A stretch of 64,000 bases of DNA from Phycomyces nitens (GCA_022702545.1 JAHRBC010000003.1:2418001-2482000); one strand, 5' to 3'. Positions 34,639 to 46,652 are shown, numbered from the stretch's first letter. The notes: generated by a model not told the origin, from the sequence alone. Made by a program: numbers and translations.

Positions 34639-35451
34639 TTTTTTTGTAGGGAGCCTTAGGCTCATAGTTTATTAGTGAGCCTCTACGCTTCAGGGCTATA
34701 GAGGGTCTCACGACTTGTTTTTGGGTTTTATGATTTTAAATTGTTTTCTAGTGTTATATGTTTTATAGGTTAGGTCAAAGGAGAAGGTTATATGTCAAGG
34801 TCGAGGTCAAGCTTGTTGGTAAGGCGATCGAGGAGTGAGGTGGTAGAGGAGAGGACAGTTGAGGTGACAAAGGGGACTTGGTCGAAAACAAACAGCCAGT
34901 GGTGACGCCAGATGGCTAGAAGAGTGCAGGCAAAGATAGAGGTGGGAGGGAGGATAGAGTTGATGGTGTTAGGAAGAGAGACAGAGAGAAGGCAAGACAA
35001 CAAAGAGTCAGGGGTGAGGGGTTGCGCGAAATATCTAGTCCAGACCAAAGACCACACAGAGAACTTGGAGGGGCAGGCAAAGAGAAAGTGCTGTTGGGTG
35101 TTTTGAGGTGCAGAGCAAATGGGGCAAGTAGGATCCGGGAAGGCCAAGGGAATTCGGGAATGGAGGCGAGAGCGGCAAGGGAGTTTGTGGTGGAGGGCAC
35201 GGAACCAAACGTTGCGCGCACTGTGAGGGAGCGGCGAGGACCAAAAAGATCGCAGTTGGCGAGGGAGAGGGAGATTGTGACGAGGCTGTGTGGGATGGGG
35301 GTGAAACCCACAGAGGGAACGGAATTGAAGGGTAGACAAGCGTTCCCAAGGCAGGCCAGGAGCAAGGGCTACCAAGAAGGGTGTTACATCGACAGTGGAA
35401 CCAGTGCGTTGGGGGAGTGAAGGAAAGCGAATGGCCAGAACATCAACAGGA
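34639..35451 (-). mobile_element. 5'-truncated LINE (non-LTR retrotransposon) in E9
   Basis: The insert is flanked by a 13-bp target duplication GATATTTTAATTT (34626-34638 and 35452-35464). A poly-T tract (poly-A on the minus strand) sits at its left edge. On the minus strand an open frame ends at 34788 and encodes the zinc-binding C-terminus of a LINE reverse transcriptase: RNVWFRALHHKLP, then CPICSAPQNTQQHFLFAC. The RT core is absent, as expected for 5' truncation during target-primed reverse transcription. Confidence 0.92.
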
Positions 35452-35573
35452 GATATTTTAATTTAAACATGGGTGTGTAATACACAAGATTATTTTATCC
35501 CAAGCAAACAAATATAAGGGCAATAGACAATATTTTAGTAGGGTATTTATTAATTTTATTTTATTTTTGTATT

Positions 35574-38500
35574 TTAAATATAAATTTTTCGTAACAAGGG
35601 AACAACACACATCATCACTCGACCTCTATCATTCGTGTGTTCACCTACAGCAACAGACAACAGAATTCTATGTACAGGGAGAATATCATGAAGACTGCTC
35701 GGCTCAAACTCCAACTCATTCACTTCTACACCTTCATCACTCCTGGGCTGCAAACTGGCCTCTCTATACCAACGTACATATGCAAACACATGCCGACTCG
35801 ATTGACCAGCAAACGAGTTTGTGGCAGTATTCACAAAGAGGTACTGAATCTGGCCGGTGTATGCATTGGTATATTGATCATCACTTGTCTTGAACAATGC
35901 CTGGATGAATGACCCACGTCGTATAGTCCCATCACTGCCTTTGTACACCTGGCCAAGAAGATCGATGGAAGGGATTTTCTGGATACGATTATTGACTATG
36001 GTTTGGGAGGGACCGGCCTGGCGGTAATGAGCAAGTTGCTCATTGTTGTACACCTCACGATAGTACTCCAAGAGGCACTGGTACTCGCTCTCCTTCATGG
36101 TGACCTCTTCCTTCAGAGCCAAAGGAAGTGCAGATGGCGGCAATGGCTCGTTGCCCTTCACAATGTCAAAGTCTGTCTCGGCAGCAGCAAGAAATGCATT
36201 CAGATCAAATGACAAGGTGGAAACGGTGGCGGCAGTGGCGGCAGTGACAGCGGTGGTGGCAGTGAGCTCAGCAAGGATATCAGCCCGAGATTGCACAAGA
36301 ACTGGTGCAAGCATACGCAGGAGGTCTCCTTTGTATGCCACTTCGTGGTACCTCTTCATATAGGTTGCCTCGAAGCCATCTCTTTGGTTCGTCGAGAAAT
36401 TCTTGAGAACGCCATTGAATCTCTCAAAACTGAACAACCAATATCCATACACCGGGCCAAAGTTGAAGGTGGTCTCACGAAGATGCAGATGGAGATGCAT
36501 ATTCGGCGAGAGTAGGTCCGCACCATACAACACTTGGCATTGTCTGCAGAATGCCTCTAGGGAACTGTGTGCTTCTTCCAGCTCGACCATAGAAATGCTA
36601 GGCTTGACGAGGTACTGACAAGCATTAACAAACGATATCCAATTGCCAAGGTGGACATCGGGCAAACGGCCGCGCAGGAGAACAGGAGAATACACCAGAC
36701 ACCAGGACTTCCATTCATCCGCCTTCATGAATAGAAAGTCCTTACCAATCTTCTTTCTCAATGGCGTATAATCGGGAGGGAGGACCATCTTCTCGGAGTC
36801 TTGCTGCATGGCGGCCAGGTCTCTGTTTGTGAGCAGACCAGCCGATCTCCACTTCTCCATCATCCTTTTGGCGGTTCCCAGAAAGAGGTTATGCATTGGA
36901 TCTATTATGGTGCATTCCACTGCATTAAAGTACTCAAGATCGTGGAGTTCCGACCAGCGGACTCCATTCTCCTTTTCCATCCTCTTTCTTTCTACCTCAC
37001 TGGACGCGTTCTTCCAGGCCACAGCATCACGGCGATTCTCTTGATCAGTGCGAGCCACCCACTCGGAGAAGACAAACCCAGAATAGTCAACACCACCATT
37101 GCCTGGGAGGCGAGAGAACTGGCGGTTGCACTTGTGACATGCATTAGTACTTGCATGGGACGTGAATCCACATGTTTTCCTGGCGGCAGGGATGTCACAG
37201 GCGACAAGAAGAAGGGCGGCACGAACCAAGGCACCAGAAGGACACTGCGCCGTTGGCATCACCACACCCACATACAAGGATTTGAGCTCGGCAACAAGGG
37301 GACGGAGGTAGTGGTTGATCTCGCTTGTCTTGGCTTCCTTTGGTCCAGGCATTAGACCGACAAGGAGAACATTCTCCTTCTTGTAACGTTCGGCCCTCGG
37401 CAAATTATTAACAGAGAGATAGATGGCTCCGCAAGAGTATGTAACCCCATCGAAAGGCTGGAACCAATCGATGTTCATGGTGAGCATGAGAGATCGCTCA
37501 TGATCCACGAATTGCCTATCATTGCCATCTTTCAACTCACTCCACTTGGCACCATCGTAGATGTCAAACATCATGCCAGGGACTTGCTGTCTTGCTCTCC
37601 AATGGTTGATGGATTCCTCGAATCCAGGGCGGTGAAACAGGACTGACAATGCACTGATGATCGGGCTGTACATATACACCTTGTTGGGCAAGGACGTGTT
37701 TCTTGGAGGAGCCTGGAAGAGCTGGCTTCCACAAGTATTTCCAGAGAGCCTCTCGAAATCGCAGCATCGGGGAACACCTTCAGATTCCAAGTACGTCTTG
37801 TGACAATCGCCGCATGCCACAAAACGCTGGATACTCTTGGATAAAGCTGTCATGCCAGTCATTGAGTTGAGGCCACTCAAGCTGGATGGAAGACTGAAGG
37901 ATTGGCCAAAGTGAGACAGGACCTCGTTCAGAAACTTTATCAAGATCGAACCACCCGAATTGACGACATATTTCGAGATGAAGAAAGCAGCAAAGGCGGC
38001 AACAAAGGCATGAAGAGGGTCCGCGGGCATAGACGCTTCAAATTGCTCTATTTGGTTTTCGTATTAATATATGATATATGCTTATTTATTTTGTACTAAC
38101 CTTCAAGTTCTTCAACTTCATCTTCAGAATCAACCGAAGCATTCAACTCATTGTCAACGGCATCTTCACTTTCAACTAAAAATAATAATATAGCAAGAGC
38201 AAAAGGTAAGTTTTCATATTTTGTTACATAAAGAATACCATTGCAAGTGATCACAATTTATTATATTGTATATAAATAAAGTCATATACTTACATTCAAC
38301 ATTCTCTTCGGCATCATTGATCTCGGCATCAATCTCCATTGCATCGGCATTCTGCAAATGAGTTGTGCCAGTTGGCAATACTATTTTTTTAAAAAAAAGA
38401 AATTAATTATATGAATACATGAATAATAAATGCCATATACTTACAATTGTCTCTCATGAAACGTCTTACAATATCATCAGAAGCATGTCTTTTAAATGTC

Positions 38501-38586
38501 TGAGCAGACACAAGGGCAAAACCTCTACCATTGGGAGAGCAGACAGAGCACTTGCATTCGAGTTGGTTGTTGGAGTATGTAGACAT
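35574..38586 (-). CDS. Tnp2-like CACTA transposase of E9, intact (about 925 aa)
   Basis: Exons 38586-38445, 38380-38294, 38175-38101 and 38047-35574 keep frame throughout. Features: N-terminal CKCSVCSPNGRGF, acidic exons 2 and 3, SSLSGLNSMTGMTALSK, NIDWFQPFDG, ACDIPAARK followed by CHKCNRQFSRL, MHLHLHLRET, SFERFNGVLK, SIDLLGQVYKG, ILPVHRILLSV and the end LLRKIYI. The three acidic residues fit a DDE-type RNase H fold as in Tnp2/EnSpm transposases. Family membership is from motif recognition and not a search. It cuts and rejoins element DNA in the nucleus. With perfect termini this copy could still be a source of activity. Confidence 0.88.
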
Positions 38587-39169
38587 GTTTGTTTGTTTTT
38601 GTAATTGGTTTTAATTGTCAAGAAAGGAAAATGATTCAGGAACATAGTTTGTTTCATATCTTTTATAGTTATTTTACTGACAAACTATCATAATTGACAT
38701 TGATAATAAAATCGGCAATTTACTATAAGCAGTAATTATTGAGTCGTAGTAGTTTAAAGCGTTATAAATCTACTGATTGGTTTACGGATGTCTTGAACAA
38801 TATCGTATTACTGGACATATATTTGAAACAAATTTCAAGACATAATATGTTCTTCCTTGAATCTGCGGCAATTTGAAACATGTTTCAAATTACTCTTTTA
38901 TCTCATATTTGTCAACCACCTTTTTCAAAATTGTTTTTATTTGAAGCCCATTGTTCATATTGATTCTGCGACTCTCAATTAGCAAAAAATATATGTCTCA
39001 AATCAATTCTCCTCAAGAAAAAAAGACAATAGCTTTATTACCCAATCATATAACACATTATTATCATCTCCACTATAAATCAAAAACCCATTTTAACATC
39101 AATTTGGGTCTACTGATGATCAAATATTTACCACATTCCCTCACATGAAATCGACCAGTTTTTGTAGTG
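38587..39169. other. E9 5' region (promoter side) and terminus
   Basis: About 580 bp upstream of the transposase, AT-rich. It contains a TTTGAAACA-TGTTTCAAA palindromic pair (38822-38834 and 38873-38889) and ends in the terminal repeat. No gene. Confidence 0.5.
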
Positions 39170-42100
39170 GACCTTTTGTGTTACCCAAGTATGTACGCCT
39201 TCAAACCAAAAGAGGCGTTGGAATTGCTGCAGTATTCGATGAAGTCCTAGATGCCCTGCTGTAGGGACGCAGTGCAAAAGGTTGAAGACCTCTTCCTTCA
39301 TTGATGCTGGCAGTACTGGTTGCGATGAGTGGAGAAGGAGGGATCGAGAGTACGAGAACCCTTTTAGTAGTTCGGGAAGCAATTGGAGGCCTTGACAGAA
39401 GCTATCCATGGTTTGAGCAAGCAGAAGTTCATCCATCCCTATGGCGTTTATTGCGGGGAACTGAGACAGGGCATCAGGTCCACTGTTGTCTTTTCCTGGT
39501 CGGTACACGATTGTAAAGCTGTGTCCTTGTAGCAAGAGTGCCCACCGAGCCAACCGTCCACGCAGATCTGTGGTTTTCAAGAGGAATTGCAGTGCTTGGT
39601 GGTTGGTGACAACCGTGAAGTGGGTGCCCGTCAGATAGTGGGCAAACTTCCGAATTCCCCAGACAATTGCCAGCACTTCGATTTCTGTTACCCCATAGTT
39701 CCACTCGGCAGGGGACAGAGAACAAGAGGCGTACGATATGGCGTGGGGGCGCGAAGAGTCAGACTCACGTTGGGAAAGGATCACTCCAATCCCAGCCGTG
39801 CACGCACCATTGGTGTGGAGCTCAAACTGGTGAGAGAAGTCTGGAAACCGAAGGACTGGGGCTGACAAAAGGGCCTGCCAAAGCTTGGAGGCGGCAGAGT
39901 CGTGTTCAGTGGACCATGTCCAGACAGAGTTCTTGGTGAGGAGTTGGTTAAGAGGAGCAGACACAAGCGAGAACTGAGGGATAAAACATTGGTAGTATCC
40001 ACACAGACCGAGGAACGACTGCAAACTTTCCACGTCCTTGGGAGTGGGAAAGGAGGCAACTGCCTTGATCTTCTCAGTGTCCGTGCGTAGGCCAGACGCA
40101 GTGATGAGATACCCCAGGTACTTGACTTCAGGGCAGGCGAAACTGCATTTCTTGAGGTTCACGGTGAGGGAGGCAGCTTTGAGGCGGGAGAAAACCAAAG
40201 TCAAGTCCAGGAGGTGTTGGTTGAAGGAGGGGGAAAAGATGATTATATCATCCAGATAGACGAGGCAGAGTTGCCATTTGAGTCTGGCAAGCACAGCATC
40301 CATCAGGCGCTGCATGGTTGCAGGGGCGTTGGATAGCCCAAAGGGCATGCGGACAAACTCAAAGAGGCCTTTTTGGCAGACAAACACAGAGCATGGGCGT
40401 GACGACTCGTCTAACTCGATTTGCCAGTAGGAAGCTGTGAGGTCCAAGGTAGAGAAAATGGTAGAATTACCCAGAGCATGCAATGTGTCATCGATGTGTG
40501 GCAAAGGGTAAATGTCTCTGGTAGTCACCCCGTTCAATCACCTATAGTCAATGCAGAAGCGTGGGGAACCATCCTTCTTAGTGACAATGACCACTGGGGA
40601 GCTCCATGGTGAGTGGGAAGCCACCACAATGCCGTCTTGGAGCATCTCATCAATCATGCCACTGATTTGCTCGTTTTCAGCGGCTGAAGCATGGTGTGGA
40701 GGGCCAGACAACGGGGTTTGCTTGCCAGTGTCAATGTGGTGTTGCACATGCGAGGTGACAGTCCAAGCCTTGGTAGCAAAAACGCTGCGGAAACGGTTCA
40801 GCAACCCTACGATCTGGTCTTTCTGGCCATCCTCCAACGTGGCGTCCATAGGCAGGTCGTCCTTGGTAAATTGTGCCTGGCCGGTGCTAGGGATCGTTGT
40901 TGGCAAAGTGTTAGCACTGTTCTTTACATTGATTGAATGAATACTTCCCAAATCCTCGGACGTTGCCAGTTGGCATCCTGCTTGGAGTTGGACGGTGGTC
41001 ATTCCTAGGTTTGCAACCTTGACTGTGGCCAGTCCCTGTTGATCAAATTGGACCATACCTGCGGTCACTGCACACTGACGAGACGACAGGAGCTTGGGCC
41101 CAGTCTCCACATACACCAGACAGTTGGTGGGGCCTTGGATGGTGTGGTAGCAGTGTGAGAGCGCGGGTAGTCGGACATGTCCGGTTGCCCGTACCGGTGA
41201 GGGAACATGCACAGAAGGTTGGGAAATGGTGGCACACGTATCAAACCAAATGCTATCTGCAGAGGTGTCAATAACGGCTGACAACCATTTCAGATCTGGA
41301 TATCCAAGGATGATATCATGGGCGAGGTGTTCAACCACCTGGAAGGTGAGGGTAAATGGTCGGCCCAGAAGGCCAACAGCCAGAGTTGTGGTTCCATGTG
41401 AGCGTGCCAGTGCTCCAGCCGCCGTGGTAAAAGTGATGGCCTGGTTGCTGTTGATACTGGCATCCAAACCCTTCAAGGCAGAGGCACAGATGGCAGTGAT
41501 GGCGGAACCGGTGTCTACCAATGCAGAGAGGGCATGGTCTTGTACAACACAAGGCACCGATGGTCCAGAGGACGAAGAGGACATGGAGCCATGGGGCTTA
41601 CCAGTCAGAGGGATTGTGACTGCAGCCGAGAGTGGAGGGAACGAAGGGTCATTGTAGTCATGAGGCGAGGAGACAGCAGCAGACCGTGGGTTGCCTTGGC
41701 AATCCTTGTTGCGATGTGCGCCCTTACAATAACCACAAATGGGTTTTCCATCCGGTCCCCAGAGGCGAGGAAGGCCATCTGGAGGCCCATTACGACGAGG
41801 TCGTGACGAAGAAATTGCAGCCGAGCAGTCCATTGGTTGGGGACCAAACCGAGAGAGAGGAGCAAAGGCTGGTGGTGGTGCATACTTGCCACGTCGATCC
41901 TCGTGTTCCACTGCTGTAGCATAGGCCAATTCCCAGTCGTCATACTTGGTCAGAGTGGGTTCCACCAGTTGGCAGAGTTGGGGCTTGATGTTGTCCATAA
42001 AGATGGCCAGAATGGTCCGGTCAGACAGGTGGCAGGTTGCAGGGATGTCGTTGGCCAACGTGGCAAACTTCACCCGGAACATGCGGATCGAAAGTGATCC

Positions 42101-42576
42101 TTGCTTGGTAGCCTGGAGGGCACGACGGCGCTGGGCCTTCTCAATCTCCAGGTCCAGCCCGTAGGTGCTGGTAAGGAGCTCGGTCAGGGCGACCCAGTTG
42201 TGTCGTGTGCCGGATACATGGATCCATTCTCCAACGTCTGGAGGCAGGTAGTGAGGCAAGAACTTGCCCAACAGGTCAGGGGGAACTCCCACAAGAGTGG
42301 CCTCTGTTTTGTACGTGGAGAGCCAAGAGTTTATATACATTCCTGGGCGGAATGGAGGTATGGGCAGAGCCTTGGCGGCAGAGGTGAGATATAGGGAGGC
42401 CAACATGTCGGGTGCAGAGACTTCCAGAGGGGCGAGAGGAAGCGCAGATCCTGTGGATGGGGCCCGAGACATAGGATTATGCTGGCTATGTTCAGTCATG
42501 GGGTGGAAAGCCGAAGGAACGGTAGAGAGGAGGTGGTAGAGACAGAGGCAGTAAGAAAAGGCAAGCTTCTCCACCA

Positions 42577-42885
42577 TGTAATAACTATGGGGTCTGAGTT
42601 GGAAACGAGACTAGTTGTAGAAAACTAGTCACGTGGAAAGAGGTTTTTGAGCTTGAGAAAGATGATTTTTATTGATAGGAACTTAACGAGTATTTATACT
42701 AGAACGACTGTGTTTACCTAACACACAATAATACGAAACGTCAACTAAGACATATGGAACTAGGAGAGACATTGACATGAGGGGAAGACAGATACAAACA
42801 ATGGCCAAGATACAAACAATGATATTATTAGAGCTACTTGGTGATTATAAAGGTTTTAGGCGGCACTTCACTCTTGGCCACAACA
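42577..42885 (-). repeat. R1 5' LTR
   Basis: Direct repeat of 30076-30384. A plausible primer-binding site (TGGTGGAGAAG, minus strand) follows directly and overlaps the most upstream ATG. Confidence 0.92.
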
Positions 42886-44009
42886 ATACCACATCTTCAG
42901 CTCTGCTGTTTTTAATCTAGGAATGAAACACACATCTCGCCCTTTTTCAAACACCAAAAAAAAATGAAATTTTTTTATAGCTGTATTATGCCAAGGTTAG
43001 TTTGTATTTCTTTTCTTTGCTTTGCTCTACTTTTTTGAAGTAAAACTAAATGACCCTCCCTTATGTAAGGTTGTCAATGGCATAAACATCCGATTGGAAT
43101 CTTGTATACCACATCTTCAAGTCTGCTATCTTTAATCAAGGAATGAAACACTCATCTCATAATTTTTCAGACACTAAAAAAAGGTGAAAATTTTTTACAG
43201 CTATATTACACCAAAGTTTGTCGTTCCCTACCTCCCCACCTGGGAATCTCTGTAGAATATATATATTGTTTTCTTAATGATGTACTCATTCTGCCAACTA
43301 CCATTATATTCGAATTAGTTTTAAATCTTATGAGCTGACTTTACAGCAATATATTTTCTATGGTAAGAATATTATGATATGTTTACACTCTTTAATTAAT
43401 CATATTGCGCATTCTCTATTCTCCTTCTGCTGCATCTAGTATTTACATCTGTACGTTTCATATACTGGCATTAATTCAAGAGATGCTTGGCACGCCAATT
43501 GATAAGCACAATGTATACTGGTATGCTATCCAAAATAATAAGCTCGGTTTATTTGATTGCTTCATTCTCTGACCACAATATTTTTATAGCAATTGGTGAA
43601 GACCAAAGGCCATTCAAGTCATAACAACATGTTGTTGGCATCGTGTATAGCTTGAGTAAAAGGTTTGTATCATATATGTTTTATAATATTAAATAGTATT
43701 TGCTTTTGGTATATTTCTATATTATTATTGTATATATTTTAATATTATTTGAAATAAATCAAAATTATAATAAAAAATAAACCATTATTTCAAATAAATG
43801 GCAGTAAAAAAAGAATGGGTGCTAGTGTATAAAGTAATATAAAAGAGAAGCTATAGTATATAAAGAAACGATTTTGGTTGAATAAAAAAAACGGTAGCTG
43901 TGCCTATTCCTGCCTCATAACTACCCTTTTTTTTCACACTAAAAAAATGGTAACAGCTACTGAAATCGCCTTATACAGAGTCTTTACTACCGTTTTTTCC
44001 GCCGTAGTG

Positions 44010-44445
44010 TAGTATTCCACCTCATATACTCAAGTTGAAAATTGGTATGCCTCTTCTTATCATGTGCAACGTCAATCCAAAAGCTGGACTATGTAATGGC
44101 ACAAAAGTATTTGTAACCACACTCACAACAAACATCATCAGCATCAGACGTTTGGATCAAGGCAATAATGGAATTGAATACTTCCTCCCAAGATTCAATA
44201 TGACAACTAATGAAGGCAAGTTTCCCTTTAAGCTCTCATGCCGTCAATTTCCTGCCCGGGCTGCCTTTGCCATGACAATTAACAAATCTCAAGGACAGAC
44301 ATTGTCTCATGTTGGTGTCTACCTTGAGCATCCTGTGTTTTCTCATGGTCAGCTGTACGTTGCACTCTCCAGGGCAACAGATCTAACAAATGTGTGTGTG
44401 GCTGTCCCAAAAAATGTATCCACCACAAAAAAATGTTGTATATAA
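44010..44445 (+). pseudogene. Helitron-type PIF1-like helicase, C-terminal fragment
   Basis: Open from the E8 junction: IPPHILKLKIGMPLLIM, then GLCNGTKVFV, MTINKSQGQTLSHVGVYL and YVALSRATDL, ending at TAA 44443-44445. These are the last SF1B helicase motifs typical of Helitron Rep/Hel proteins. It stops without an endonuclease domain, so it differs from the fragment at 3-1214. The 5' part is missing. Confidence 0.82.
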
Positions 44446-44910
44446 AGAAGTTCTTCTTTAGTTCCCACATCATCAGTTTTATCAACATATACTTTTATCC
44501 TAACATCAATAAATTTTCTATATTATATCCTCACTAATAACTTAAAATATCTTTTACAACCTATAGCAACTATTTACCAATATAATTTATATTATGTCTA
44601 TCCTCTTATTAAAATGTAGATCCAATTATTAGTAAAGTCAATGGATGAACCAAACTATTAAAACTCTAATAATGTAACCAGTAGTCAAAATAATTTATAA
44701 ACTCAGTAGAACCTCAATAACAGCCTATAGCCATAGATACTACGAAATCGTAAAATTAGATCTTTGCAGTAGAACCAGATATTTCTTTCTGCCTGTAGTT
44801 GGGATGTAATCAGGGAGCCCTCGGAGAGCAAGCAGTGCTTGTATTTAAATAAAAGAAGAGTCATTATACTGCAGTTGTTGTTTTGGATCTGGGTTGTTCT
44901 TCCAATGCTA
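44446..44910. other. spacer between helicase fragment and Tc1, no gene
   Basis: AT-rich, no coding signal. A short hairpin AAAGAAGTTCTTCTTT lies at about 44445-44460, just after the helicase stop, followed by AG. It could be a Helitron 3' end relic but is not diagnostic. Confidence 0.4.
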
Positions 44911-46521
44911 CAGTAGGTGGATAAAGGGTTCGCATGTTTATATATTATTTATTATTCTTATAATATCTCTATGAATATGCATCATATTAGCATAAAACAA
45001 AAAGTATTTGAAAGATATTTTTTAGGTGTATATTTATTATAAATTTTATAAGCGGAGATTCAAAACATATTGAGATAAATAAATACAAAGATTTTTATTA
45101 CATGCAAACCCTTTTGCCACTTTTATTAATATTTAGTATTTTTGCCTTTTGCCTTAATTACTGCTTCAACTCTTGCTGGCATTGTATCTATATACTTTTT
45201 ACAAATATCCTGCGTGATATTGTTCTATTCTTTATCACATCTTTCCCAAAGTTCATGTACTCCTTTAGCCTTCAAAGAGTATAAAGAAAGTTGCAACTTT
45301 AAATGATGCCAAAGATGCTCAATTGGGTTCAGGTCTGGGGATTGGGCTGGCCAAGGGAGTACTTGCAATTCCATATCACTGATGTACTGTTTGGTTGTCT
45401 TGGCTGTGTGTTTTGGGGCATTATCATGCTGAAAAATGATATTTTGCTTATCAAAACCATAGAAATCTATAGTTTCTTTCAGGTTATCTTCAAGTATATC
45501 ACAGTAAACTTTGCTTGTCATGAGTTCTTGTATGTGACAACCATATCCAATGCCTTCATAAGTCATACATCCCCACATCATCAAACTGCTTCCTCCATGT
45601 TTTACAGTTAAATCAAGATGATGGTCTCGTAGTGGGTCATCTGGCCTTTTCCAATGATATTTTACTCCATCAGATCCCCAAATATTGATTTTGGTCTCAT
45701 CTGAGAATATAACACGTTTCCAATCATGAATAGTTTAGTGTCAATGCTCTAAAGCCCATTTAAGTCTTGCTTGTCGATTTTTCTCTGATATCATTGGCTT
45801 CTTCTTTTTAATTGCTGCTCTGAAACCAAGTGCCTTCAGGGTCTTGCAAACAGTAGAATAGTCAAGCTGCAGTCCCTCTTGATCTAATTTCATATGTGCT
45901 TCTTTGGCAGTTTGTATTTCACCAGTTACAAATTGTCTTACTAACAGGCGCCTTCTGACTTGGGAAATTTTTGCAATTCGGCCACCAATAGAGATTTTTT
46001 CAGTGATCTTCATCTTCTTTTTATACTTGGATATAGTCCCAGCAGAGATAGAAAGGTTCTTGGAAATTTTCTTGACAGAGGCACCACTTTGAAGCTGACT
46101 TTGGATAGAATTTCTGAGAGAAAGAAGTAGAATTTTCATTTTAAAAGAAACAAGAAATAATATGAAAATAAAAAGAAAAACTTAGTCATTTATATATGTT
46201 TTTGTTTTATATTCCGATAATATGACACATTTTGACTATTATATGTGACTTTGAACAATTTATGAGCAAAAGTCATAGAGAAATAATTTATTTTCTACTA
46301 ATTTATCCAAAGTGGAAAAAGGGTTTGCATACTTTTCAAAAATTTGTCTGAGTTTTATTAAATCAATATTCATTCTCAGCCGTTGATATTTTTATATGTG
46401 GTAGTTTTATATATAATGCATATAAAACATTTTGTTTTATATGAAAATATTAAAAATTGAAAGAGTACTATCAAAATATATATTTTTTAATATAACATGC
46501 GAATCCTTTTTCCACCTACTG
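44911..46521 (-). mobile_element. Tc1/mariner element with paired inverted motifs at each end
   Basis: The ends are CAGTAGGTGGATAAAGGG and, inverted, CAGTAGGTGGAAAAAGG, flanked by TA at 44909-44910 and 46522-46523. It is 1611 bp. About 190 bp inside each end is a second copy of the motif in opposite orientation (ATGCAAACCCTTTTGCCAC at 45102; GTGGAAAAAGGGTTTGCAT at 46315). Each end is therefore an inverted pair rather than the direct pair of IR/DR elements. Confidence 0.92.
45126..46139 (-). pseudogene. Tc1 transposase, full length with three stops
   Basis: A single frame runs from ATG 46139 to TAA 45126-45128 (about 337 codons). It is broken by TGA and TAA two codons apart at about 45735-45743 and by a TAG at 45225-45227 where Trp would fit. 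It shows N-terminal HTH segments (SGASVKKISKNLSISAGTIS), then FSDETK (first Asp), QHDNAPKHTA (second Asp) and PDLNPIEHLW (Glu). The second Asp and the Glu are 34 residues apart, giving DD34E as in Tc1. Confidence 0.9.
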
Positions 46522-46652
46522 TATAACACAGCCAATATTGGTCAAACCCACTGGGAATTGTAAACAAGGATAAAAGAGTAAAAAGAGGATAGAAGATAGA
46601 TACTTTTTATTCAATGAAATATTGTCCTCTTTTATATCTTTTCTAAACCTAC

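Larger units (their letters stand above)
31370..39169 (-). mobile_element. CACTA element E9, near-intact, inserted in R1 pol
   Basis: 22-bp perfect inverted termini begin CACTACAAAAACTGGTCGAT. The target duplication is GAC at 31367-31369 and 39170-39172, and removing the element restores the R1 integrase frame. Contents: transposase on the minus strand (38586 to 35574, intact), accessory gene on the plus strand (33007-34276, one frameshift), and a LINE fragment (34639-35451) between their 3' ends. It is 7800 bp, or about 7 kb without the LINE. Confidence 0.95.
30395..42577 (-). pseudogene. R1 gag-pol polyprotein (one stop, split by E9)
   Basis: Minus strand. Gag-protease part 42577 to 40541 (a likely start is ATG 42499, MTEHSQHNP): zinc knuckle CGYCKGAHRNKDC, protease LVDTGSAITAI. 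A TGA at 40538-40540 interrupts the RT entry motif (CIDYR stop LNGV). RT continues 40537 to 39170 with YLDDIIIF, then RNase H with LHTNGACTAG, where the usual catalytic Asp of T-D-A is Asn. The integrase zinc motif has H-H but CHIF where CxxC is expected. After E9, 31369 to 30395 gives the integrase core (TIAVDAFGPLP, SDNEQPF, GGVERF) and a GPYHI tail. Gag and pol share one frame with no frameshift signal. Three lesions suggest a dead copy. Confidence 0.88.
30076..42885 (-). mobile_element. Ty3/gypsy LTR retrotransposon R1 (with E9 inserted)
   Basis: Two 309-bp LTRs (30076-30384, 42577-42885) flank a minus-strand gag-pol. In element orientation the LTR reads TGTTGTGGCCAAG to TTACA. ATAC flanks both sides (30072-30075, 42886-42889), a 4-bp target duplication. 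Without E9 the element is about 5.0 kb. A purine-rich CCGGGGA precedes the 3' LTR. The LTRs differ at about eight positions, all transitions by eye. Confidence 0.92.
29987..44009 (-). mobile_element. CACTA element E8 (lineage 2), partial, split by R1
   Basis: The retained parts are 29987-30075 and 42886-44009. The right terminus, inverted, is CACTACGGCGGAAAAAACGG (ends 44009), with CGGTAG-type motifs at 43890-44000. The sequence matches E3 9378-10420 in reverse. Relative to E3 it has a tandem duplication of about 220 bp: 29987-30075 plus 42886-43020 resembles 43025-43240. The transposase side was lost where E7 abuts. The right flank continues directly into a helicase coding frame, so E8 was inserted in that gene; the left flank is missing and the duplication cannot be checked. 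Confidence 0.8.

Noticed and set aside
34912..35420. Plus-strand frames over the LINE
   Set aside because: They are antisense to the zinc-binding C-terminus of the LINE protein and have no recognisable motif.
36801..37355. Long plus-strand open frame opposite the E9 transposase
   Set aside because: It is antisense to an intact transposase exon with conserved motifs; similar shadows occur opposite the E4 and E10 transposases and R1 gag.
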